64,000 nt of DNA from Prosopocoilus inquinatus (Eukaryota; Arthropoda; Insecta; Coleoptera; Lucanidae), in contig JAYKNF010000032.1 of the NCBI GenBank assembly GCA_036172665.1, positions 186,001-250,000 on the forward strand, read 5' to 3'. Below the pieces are notes generated by a model. That model was not told the DNA's origin and ran no database searches. It saw only the letters and a list, made by a program, of their open reading frames with translations. The translations under genes and the position numbers were made by a program. This document shows, piece after piece, positions 56,243 through 64,000 of this stretch; position 1 is the first letter of the stretch; each line of letters opens with the position of its first letter.

Positions 56243-58021
56243 AACGAAACAACACCTATTAGCGTTGTTCGTGTGATGTATCTAATCGATCCTTACTTAT
56301 CTACTATGTTATTTGACGTTTCGATGGACTCCAGTAACTCTAAAGTGAGATACGAAATTCTCGAACGCAGCAGCAGCTGGAAATAGTTTTAAACGAAACA
56401 ACACATATTAGCGTTGTTCCTGTGATGTATCTAATCGATCCTTACTCATCTATCATGTTATTTGACGTTCGGACGGACTCCAGTAACTCTGATGAGAGAT
56501 ACAAAGTTCTCGGACGCAGTAGAAACTGGAAATAGTTTTGAACGAAGCAACACGTATTAGCGTTGTTCCTGTGATGTATCTAATCGATCCTTACTCATCT
56601 ATCATGTTATTTGACGTTTGGATGGACTCCAGTAAGTCTGATGTGAGATACAAAGTTTTTGGACGCAGCAGGAGCTGGAAATAGTTTTAAACGAAACAAC
56701 ACGTATTAGCGTTGTTCCTGTGCTGTATCTAATCGATCCTTACTCATATATCATGTTACTTGGCGTTTCAATGGACTCCAGTAGCTCTGATGTGAGATAC
56801 GACGTTTTCGGACGCAGCAGAAGCTGGAAATAGTTTTAAACGAAACAACACAAATTAGCGTTGTTCCTGTGCTGTATCTAATCGATCCTTACTTATCTAT
56901 CATGTTATTTGACGTTTCGATGGACTCCAGTAACTCTAATGTGAGAAACGAAATTTTCGGACGCAGCAGAAGCTGGAAATAGTTTTAAACGAAACAACAC
57001 GCATTAGCGTTGTTCCTGTGATGTATCTAATCGATCCTTACTCATCTATCATGTTATTTGACGTTTGGACGGACTCCAGTAACTCTGATGAGAGATACAA
57101 AGTTCTCGGACGCAGTAGAAGCTGGAAATAGTTTTGAACGAAACAACATGTATTAGCGTTGTTCCTGTGATGTATCTAAACGATCCTTACTTATCTAATA
57201 TGTTATTTGACGTTTGAATGGACTCCAGTAAGTCTGATGTGAGATACAAAGTTTTTGGACGCAGCAGGAGCTGGAAATAGTTTTAAACGAAACAACACGT
57301 ATTAGCGTTGTTCCTGTGCTGTATCTAATTGATCCTTACTTATCTATCATGTTATTTGACGTTTCGATGGACTCCAGTAACTCTGATGTGTGATACAAAG
57401 TTTTTGGACACAGCAGAAGCTGGAAATAGTTTTGAACGAAACAACACGTATTAGCGTTGTTCCTGTGATGTATCTAATCGATCCTTACTTATCTACTATG
57501 TTATTTGACGTTTCGATGGACTCCAGTAACTCTAAAGTGAGATACGAAATTCTCGGACGCAGCATCAGCTGGAAATAGTTTCAAACGAAACAACACATAT
57601 TAGCGTTGTTCCTGTGATGTATCTAATCGATCCTTACTCATCTATCATGTTATTTGACGTTCGGACGGACTCCAGTAACTCTGATGAGAGATACAAAGTT
57701 CTCGGACGCAGTAGAAACTGGAAATAGTTTTGAACGAAGCAACACGTATTAGCGTTGTTCCTGTGATGTATCTAAACGATCCTTACTTATCTAACATGTT
57801 ATTTGACGTTTGGATGGACTCCAGCAAGTCTGATGTGAGATACAAAGTTTTTGGACGCAGCAGGAGCTGGAAATAGTTTTAAACGAAACAACACGCATTA
57901 GCGTTGTTCCTGTGCTGTATCTAATCGATCTTTACTCATATATCATGTTATTTGGCGTTTCGATGGACTCCAGTAGCTCTGATGTGAGATACGACGTTTT
58001 CTTACGCAGCAGAAGCTGGAA
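56243..58021 (+). repeat. Eight-monomer (1192-bp) higher-order repeat
   Basis: Monomers from 56243 recur from 57435 at an offset of 1192 bp, exactly eight monomers. Shared markers: cttatctactatg with ctctaaagtgag, gacgttcggacgg, cagtagaaactgg, gaagcaacacg (56541 and 57733), and actcatatatcatg. Similarity fades near 58021. Types such as ctctaaagtgag and cagtagaaactgg are not seen earlier, so this is a third variant neighbourhood toward the array end. Confidence 0.82.
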
Positions 58022-58477
58022 ATAGTTTTAAACGAAACAACACGCATTAGCGTTGTTCCTGTGATGTATCTAATCGATCCTTACTCATCTATCATGTTAT
58101 TTGGCGTTTCGATGGACTCCAGTAACTTTGATGTGAGATACGAAGTTCTCGGACGCAGCTGAAGCTAGAAATAGTTTTAAACGAAACAACACGCATTAGC
58201 GTTGTTCCTGTGATGCATCTAATCGATCCTTACTTATCTATCATGTTATTTGACGTTTGGATGGACTCCAGTAACCCTGACGTGAGATACGAAGTTCTCG
58301 GACGCAGCAGAAGCTGGGAATAGTTTTAAATGAAACAACACGTATTAGCGTTGTTCCTGTGATGCATCTAATCGATCCTTACTTATCTAACATGTTATTT
58401 AACGTTTGGATGGACTCCAGTAAGTCTGATGTGAGATACAAAGTTCTCGGACGCACCTGAAGCTGGGAATAGTTTTA

Positions 58478-59371
58478 AATGAAACAACACGTATTAGCGT
58501 TGTTCCTGTGATGTATCTAATCGATCCTTACTCATCTATCATGTTATTTGGCGTTTCGATAGACTCCAGTAGCTCTGATGTGAGATACGACGTTTTCGGA
58601 CGCAGCAGCAGCTGGAAATAGTTTTAAACGAAACAACACATATTATCGTTATTCCTGTGATGTATCTAATCGATCCTTGCTCATCTATCATATTATTTGA
58701 CATTTGGACGGACTCCAGTAACTCTGATGTGAGATACAAAGTTATCGGACGCAGCAGAAGCTGTAAATAGTTTTGAACGAAACAACACGTATTAGCGTTG
58801 TTCCTGTGCTGTATCTAATCGATCCTTACTCATATATCATGTTATTTGGCGTTTCGATGGACTCCAGTAACTCTGATGTGAGATACGACGTTTTCGGACG
58901 CAGCAGAAGCTGGAAATAGTTTTAAACGAAACAACACATATTAGCGTTGTTCCTGTGATATATCTAATCGATCCTTACTCATCTAACATGTTATTTAACG
59001 TTTGGATGGACTCCAGTAAGTCTGATGTGAGATACAAAGTTCTCGGACGCAGCTGAAGCTGGGAATAGTTTTAAACGAAACAACACGTATTATCGTTATT
59101 CCTGTGATGTATCTAATCGATCCTTGCTTATCTATCATATTATTTGACATTTGGACGGACTCCAGTAACTCTGATGTGAGATACAAAGTTATCGGACGCA
59201 GCAGAAGCTGTAAATAGTTTTGAACGAAACAACACGTATTAGCGTTGTTCCTGTGCTGTATCTAATCGATCCTTACTCATATATCATGTTATTTGGCGTT
59301 TCGATGGACTCCAGTAGCTCTGATGTGAGATACGACGTTTTCGGACGCAGCAGAAGCTGGAAATAGTTTTA
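58478..59371 (+). repeat. Three-monomer (447-bp) repeat, two copies
   Basis: 58478-58924 and 58925-59371 are two copies of a trimer, 447 bp apart. Both carry the unusual tattatcgttattcctg monomer (58641 and 59088), agctgtaaatag, and a catatatcatg monomer with ggcgtttcg. Monomers here are more diverged from the consensus than inside the array (ctgggaatag, tgatgcatc, gatccttgctc), as expected at an array edge. Confidence 0.85.
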
Positions 59372-59511
59372 AACGAAACAACACGCATTAGCGTTGTTCC
59401 TGTGATGTATCTAATCGATCCTTACTCATCTATCATGTTATTTGGCGTTTCGATGGACTCCAGTAACTTTGATGTGAGATACGAAGTTCTCGGACGCAGC
59501 TGATGCTAGAA
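59372..59511 (+). repeat. Last direct-orientation monomer, truncated
   Basis: Begins normally at aacgaaacaacacgc and keeps satellite identity to about gctagaa (59511), then changes to cctcggcagcacataaa. Eight or nine terminal bases are replaced. The spelling ctgatgctag, instead of ctgaagctag, is a further change next to the break. This is the right-hand boundary of the direct array. Confidence 0.9.
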
Positions 59512-59619
59512 CCTCGGCAGCACATAAATTAGCCGTCCGCATTGCACGAAATTCGCCCTCGTCTGAAATAGCGAGCTGCCGTTCGGGCATCGGTACCCGC
59601 CGTCGTCTCGCCACTCGCT
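59512..59619. other. GC-rich linker between the two arrays
   Basis: About 108 bp that are not 149-bp satellite. It opens with one isolated copy of the 22-bp minisatellite (cagcacataaattag at about 59518), then has roughly 84 bp without repeat structure (59536-59619), rich in CpG (tacccgccgtcgtctcgcc). This is the only apparently single-copy sequence in the window. I do not recognise it; it may be relic flanking DNA or decayed minisatellite. Confidence 0.8.
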
Positions 59620-59947
59620 CCGCAGCACATAAATTATTACTCCGCAGCACATAAAACAGTACTCCGCAGCACATAAATTCGTCGTCCGCAGCACATAAAT
59701 TAATCCTCCGCAGCACATGAAATAGTCCTCCGCAGCACATAAACTAATCCTCCGCAACACATAAAACAGTCCTCCGCAGCACATAAATTAATCCTCCGCA
59801 GCACATAAATACGCCGTCCGCAGCACATAAATCAATCCTCCGCAGCACATAAACATTGCTCCGCAGCACATGAAACAGTCCTCCGCGTCACACAAATTAG
59901 TCCTCCGCAGCACATAAACATTGCTCCGCAGCACATGAAACAGTCCT
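59620..59947. repeat. 22-bp minisatellite, 15 units
   Basis: Units begin with ccgcagcacataaa at 59620, 59642, 59664, 59686, 59708, 59730, 59752, 59774, 59796, 59818, 59840, 59861, 59883, 59905 and 59926. All are 22 bp except the two ending cattgct (59840 and 59905), which are 21 bp. The first 14 bases are nearly constant (variants acatgaa, ccgcaacac, ccgcgtcac) and the last 8 vary among a few spellings (ttaatcct, acagtcct, ttcgtcgt, tacgccgt). The final five units contain a 65-bp trimer pattern (59840 and 59905). It is unrelated in sequence to the satellite. The reverse strand lacks stop codons across it, giving three overlapping cysteine-rich frames with 22-residue periodicity that I treat as artefacts. 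Confidence 0.95.
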
Positions 59948-59949
59948 CC

Positions 59950-62900
59950 CCAAACGTCAAATAACATGTTAGATAAGTAAGGATCGTTTAGATACATCAC
60001 AGGAACAACGCTAATACGTGTTGTTTCGTTCAAAACTATTTCCAGCTTCTGCTGCGTCCGAAATCTTTGTGTCTCTCATCAGAGTTACTGGAGTCCATCC
60101 AAACGTCAAATAACATGATAGATGAGTAAGGAAGATTAGATACATCACAGGAACAACGCCAATACGTGTTGTTTCGTTTAAAACTATTTCCAGCTTCTGC
60201 TGCGTCCGAAAACGTCGTATCTCACATCAGAGTTACTGGAGTCCATCGAAACGTCAAATAACATGATAGATAAGTATGGATCGATTAGATACAGCACAGG
60301 AACAACGCTAATACGTGTTGTTTCGTTCAAAACTATTTCCAGCTTCTGCTGCGTCCGATAACTTTGTATCTCACATCAGGGTTACTGGAGTCCGTCCAAA
60401 CGTCAAATAACATGATAGATGAGTAAGGATCGATTAGATACATCACAGGAACAACGCTAATATGTGTTGTTTCGTTTAAAACTATTTCCAGCTGCTGCTG
60501 CGTCCGAAAACGTTGTATATCACATCAGAGTTACTGGAGTCCATCGAAATGTCAAATAACATGATAGATGAGTAAGGATCGATTAGATACATCACAGGAA
60601 CAACGCTAATGCGTGTTGTTTCGTTTAAAATTATTTCCAGCTTCTGCTGCGTCCGAAAACGTCGTATCTCACATCAGAGTTACTGGAGTCCATCGAAACG
60701 CCAAATAACATGATATATGAGTAAGGATCGATTAGATACAGCACAGGAACAACGCTAATACGTGTTGTTTCGTTCAAAACTATTTACAGCTTCTGCTGCG
60801 TCCGATAACTTTGTATCTCACATCAGAGTTACTGGAGTCCATCCAAACGTAAAATAACATGATAGATGAGTAAGGATCGATTAGATACATCACAGGAACA
60901 ACGCTAATGCGTGTTGTTTCGTTTAAAACTATTTCCAGCTTCTGCTGCGTCCGAAAATTTCGTATCTCACATTAGAGTTACTGGAGTCCATCGAAACGTC
61001 AAATAACATGATAGATGAGTAAGGATCGATCAGATACATCACAGGAACAACGTTAATGCGTGTTGTTTCGTTTAAAACTATTTCCAGCTTCTGCTGCGAC
61101 CGAGAACTTCGTATCTCACATCAGAGTTACTGGAGTCCATCGAAATGTCAAATAACATGATAGATAAGTAAGGATCGATTAGATACTACACAGGAACAAC
61201 GCTAATGCGTGTTGTTTCGTTTAAAACTATTTCCAGCTGCCGCTGCGTCCGAAAACGTCGTATCTCACATCAGAGTTACTGGAGTCCATCGAAATGTCAA
61301 ATAACATGATAGATAAGTAAGGATCGATTAGATACTACACAGGAACAACGCTAATGCGTGTTGTTTCGTTTAAAACTATTTCTAGCTTCAGCTGCGTCCG
61401 AGAACTTCGTATCTCACATCTAAGTTACTGGAGTCCATCGAAACGCCAAATAACATGATAGATGAGTAAGGATCGATTAGATACAGCACAGGAACAACGC
61501 TAATACGTGTTGTTTCGTTCAAAACTATTTCCAGCTGCCGCTGCGTCCGAAAACGTCGTATCTCACATCAGAGTTACTGGAGTCCATCGAAATGTCAAAT
61601 AACATGATAGATAAGTAAGGATCGATTAGATACTACACAGGAACAACGCTAATGCGTGTTGTTTCGTTTAAAACTATTTCTAGCTTCAGCTGCGTCCGAG
61701 AACTTCGTATCTCACATCTAAGTTACTGGAGTCCATCGAAACGCCAAATAACATGATAGATGAGTAAGGATCGATTAGATACAGCACAGGAACAACGCTA
61801 ATACGTGTTGTTTCGTTCAAAACTATTTCCAGCTTCTGCTGCGTCCGATAACTTTGTATCTCACATCAGAGTTACTGGAGTCCGTCCAAACGTCAAATAA
61901 CATGATAGTTAAGTAAGGATCGATTAGATACATTACAGGAACAACGCTAATATGTGTTGTTTCGTTTAAAACTATTTCTAGCTTCAGCTGGGTCCGAGAA
62001 CTTCGTATCTCACATCTAAGTTACTGGAGTCCATCAAGACGCCAAATAACATGTTAGGTAAGTAAGGATCGTTTAGATACATCACAGGAACAACGCTAAT
62101 ACGTGTTGTTTCGTTCAAAACTATTTCCAGCTTCTGCTGCGTCCGAAATCTTTGTATCTCACATCAGAGTTACTGGAGTTCATCCAAACGTCAAATAACA
62201 TGATAGTTAAGTAAGGATCGATTAGATACATTACAGGAACAACGCTAATATGTGTTGTTTCGTTTAAAACTATTTCTAGCTTCAGCTGGGTCCGAGAACT
62301 TCGTATCTCACATCTAAGTTACTGGAGTCCATCAAGACGCCAAATAACATGTTAGGTAAGTAAGGATCGTTTAGATACATCACAGGAACAACGCTAATAC
62401 GTGTTGTTTCGTTCAAAACTATTTCCAGCTTCTGCTGCGTCCGAAATCTTTGTATCTCACATCAGAGTTACTGGAGTCCATCCAAACGTCAAATAACATG
62501 ATAGATGAGTAAGGATCGATTAGATACTACACAGGAACAACGCTAATGCGTGTTGTTTCGTTTAAAACTATTTCCAGCTGCCGCTGCGTCCGAAAACGTC
62601 GTATCTCACATCAGAGTTACTGGAGTCCATCGAAATGTCAAATAACATGATAGATAAGTAAGGATCGATTAGATACAGCACAGGAACAACGCTAATGCGT
62701 GTTGTTTCGTTTAAAACTATTTCTAGCTTCAGCTGGGTCCGAGAACTTCGTATCTCACATCTAAGTTACTGGAGTCCATCAAGACGCCAAATAACATGAT
62801 AGATGAGTAGGGATCGATTAGATACATCACAGTGACAACGCTAATGCGTGTTGTTTCGTTTAAAACTATTTCCAGCTTCTGCTGCGTCCGAAAATTTCGT

Positions 62901-63375
62901 ATCTCACATTAGAGATACTGGAGTCCATCGAAACGTCAAATAACATGATAGATGAGTAAGGATCGATTAGATACATCACAGGAACAACGCTAATGCGTGT
63001 TGTTTCGTTTAAAACTATTTCCAGCTTCTGCTGCGTCCGAGAACTTCGTATCTCACGTCAGGGTTACTGGAGTCCATCCAAACGTCAAATAACATGATAG
63101 ATAAGTAAGGATCGATTAGATACATCACAGGAACAACGCTAATGCGTGTTGTTTCGTTTAAAACTATTTCTAGCTTCAGCTGCGTCCGAGAACTTCGTAT
63201 CTCACATCTAAGTTACTTTAGTCCATCGAAACGTCAAATAACATGATAGATAAGTAAGGATCGATTAGATACAGCACAGGAACAACGCTAATACGTGTTG
63301 TTTCGTTTAAAACTATTTCCACCTCCTGCTGCGTCCCAAAACATTGTACCTCACCTCAGACTTACTGGAGTCCAT
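59950..63375 (-). repeat. 3426-bp higher-order unit, inverted array, copy 1
   Basis: From 59950 and from 63376 the same order of monomers is read (offset 3426, one base short of 23 x 149). Shared markers: aaatctttgtgtctctcatc (60061 and 63487), gtaaggaagattag, gagtatggatcg or aagtatggatcg, and atcagggttactggagtccgtcc. Inside it are local dimers: 61290-61534 repeats at 61588-61832, and 61901-62198 repeats at 62199-62496 (gatagttaagtaagg and atgttaggtaagt types), both 298 bp apart. Confidence 0.85.
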
Positions 63376-64000
63376 CCAAACGTCAAATAACATGTTAGAT
63401 AAGTAAGGATCGTTTAGATACATCACAGGAACAACGCTAATACGTGTTGTTTCGTTCAAAACTATTTAAAGCTTCTGCTGCGTCCGAAATCTTTGTGTCT
63501 CTCATCAGAGTTACTGGAGTCCATCCAAACGTCAAATAACATGATAGATGAGTAAGGAAGATTAGATACATCACAGGAACAACGCTAATACGTGTTGTTT
63601 CGTTTAAAACTATTTCCAGCTTCTGCTGCGTCCGAAAACGTCGTATCTCACATCAGAGTTACTGGAGTCCATCGAAACGTCAAATAGCATGATAGATGAG
63701 TATGGATCGATTAGATACAGCACAGGAACAACTCTAATACGTGTTGTTTCGTTCAAAACTATTTCCAGCTTCTGCTCCGTCCGATAACTATGTATCTCAC
63801 ATCAGGGTTACTGGAGTCCGTCCAAACGTCAAATAACATGATAGATGAGTAAGGATCGATTAGATATATCACAGGAACAACGCTAATACGTCTTGCTTTG
63901 TTTAAAACTATTTCCAGCTTCTGCTGCGTCCGAAAATGTCGTATCTCACATCAGAGTTACTGGAGTCCATCGAAACGTCAAATAACATGATAGATAAGCA
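63376..64000 (-). repeat. 3426-bp higher-order unit, copy 2 (cut by window end)
   Basis: Repeats 59950-60574 with scattered differences (for example actatttaaagc for actatttccagc, acaactctaatac, ctgctccgtccg, tacgtcttgctttg). Divergence from copy 1 is clearly higher than in the 15262-bp duplication, so this expansion is older or less homogenised. The unit continues past 64000. Confidence 0.82.

Larger units (their letters stand above)
40182..56250 (+). repeat. Block II, copy 2
   Basis: Parallels 22035 to about 37366. Offset is 18147 from 40182 to about 45386, changes by single monomers to 18296 by 46871, becomes 18742 from 48813 to about 53740, and is 18882 from about 54850 to 56250. Clear whole-monomer differences: an extra acgttttag monomer at 45387-45535, one fewer gcgatg monomer, and an extra gacatttcg monomer at 46132-46280. 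Two intervals (47231-48813 and 53741-54850) are mosaics of other block II parts. Elsewhere the copies differ only by scattered substitutions. Confidence 0.87.
1..59511 (+). repeat. 149-bp satellite array, direct orientation
   Basis: About 399 head-to-tail copies of one monomer. Phased on the start aacgaaacaacacg, copies begin at 1, 150, 299 and 448, giving an exact 149-bp period, and the same phase can be followed to 59372. Each copy holds the same landmarks in order: the gcgttgttcctgtg block, a taatcgatcc or taaacgatcc block, catgttattt, an actccagtaa block, tgagatac, ggacgcagcag, and agctggaaatag at the end. Variable sites (for example ggatgg, tcgatgg, ggacag, gggtgg or tacgatgg after gacgtt) define monomer types that recur in fixed orders, which is higher-order repeat structure. 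There is no interrupting transposon or gene. Known biology: long homogeneous arrays of nucleosome-sized satellites are typical of centromeric and pericentromeric heterochromatin in eukaryotes; placement here is inference. Confidence 0.97.
59950..64000 (-). repeat. 149-bp satellite array, inverted orientation
   Basis: About 27 monomers of the same satellite, reversed: landmarks appear as caaataacatg, aaggatcgattagatac, caggaacaacgctaat, tgttgtttcgtttaaaac, ctgctgcgtccg, and ttactggagtcc. Similarity starts abruptly at ccaaacgtc, inside a monomer. Variant spellings such as cagctgggtccgag (reverse of ctcggacccagctg) and gaaatgtcaaat belong to block II, so the inverted array is closer to 22-59 kb than to 1-22 kb. 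The array continues beyond the window end. Confidence 0.95.

Noticed and set aside
59620..59947. CRISPR-like pattern of constant 14-bp and variable 8-bp segments
   Set aside because: The period is 22 bp, the variable parts are few recurring spellings rather than unique spacers, there are no cas genes, and the surroundings are eukaryotic satellite.
59438..60033. Three overlapping cysteine-rich reverse-strand frames of 81-100 residues over the minisatellite
   Set aside because: A 22-bp unit without reverse-strand stops is open in all three frames and yields the same 22-residue periodic peptide in each. The ends run into satellite sequence. This is a property of the repeat, not evidence of a protein.
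1..64000. CENP-B box in the satellite
   Set aside because: The nearest match on the reverse strand (ttcgtttaaaac) lacks the required CGGG end of the motif.
1..64000. CRE-like or W-box-like TGACGT/TTGAC motif in each monomer as a promoter element
   Set aside because: A six-base match repeated with the monomer is expected by chance and is not accompanied by other promoter features.
1..64000. Telomeric repeats, tRNA or rRNA genes, transposon ends or coding remnants
   Set aside because: None seen on either strand. The only non-satellite sequence is 59512-59949.

Overview
The whole window is tandemly repeated satellite DNA. I see no protein-coding gene, RNA gene, transposon or CRISPR array. About 426 copies of one ~149-bp monomer fill 1-59511 in one orientation and 59950-64000 in the opposite orientation. 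The two arrays are separated by ~440 bp made of a short GC-rich linker and a 22-bp minisatellite. An array this long and this ordered points to a eukaryotic centromeric or other heterochromatic satellite block from a long-read assembly. The monomer is AT-rich (57 G+C of 149 in the first copy) yet rich in CpG (9 in that copy), which fits a genome with little germline CpG methylation, such as many insects. I do not recognise the satellite family and cannot name the species.

Layout. (I) 1-21986: monomers of one variant set, arranged in a higher-order pattern. A 5133-bp unit (1-5133) is followed by a 10129-bp stretch (5134-15262) that begins like the unit. The 15262-bp pair then starts again at 15263 and runs almost unchanged to about 21986. 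(II) 21987-59511: a second variant set. A segment of about 15.3 kb starting near 22035 recurs from 40182 to about 56250. The offset between the copies grows from 18147 to 18742 to 18882 bp because whole monomers were gained or lost and two stretches became mosaic. Smaller units of 1192 bp (8 monomers) and 447 bp (3 monomers) lie near the right end, where monomers are also more diverged. (III) 59512-59949: orientation switch, with a linker and fifteen 22-bp repeats. (IV) 59950-64000: the inverted array, with a 3426-bp (about 23-monomer) unit whose second copy starts at 63376, plus local dimers.

Register is kept very strictly. Distances between diagnostic monomers are integer multiples of 149 bp except where an identifiable short monomer intervenes (67 bp, 140 bp, or a 3-bp or 1-bp deletion). 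This indicates growth by unequal exchange or similar homology-driven amplification of whole monomers. Every monomer carries two short dyad symmetries. All open reading frames in the window are short translations of satellite or minisatellite sequence and should not be annotated as genes. Repeat boundaries and offsets were read by eye from shared variants, so boundaries are good to roughly one monomer unless stated more exactly.
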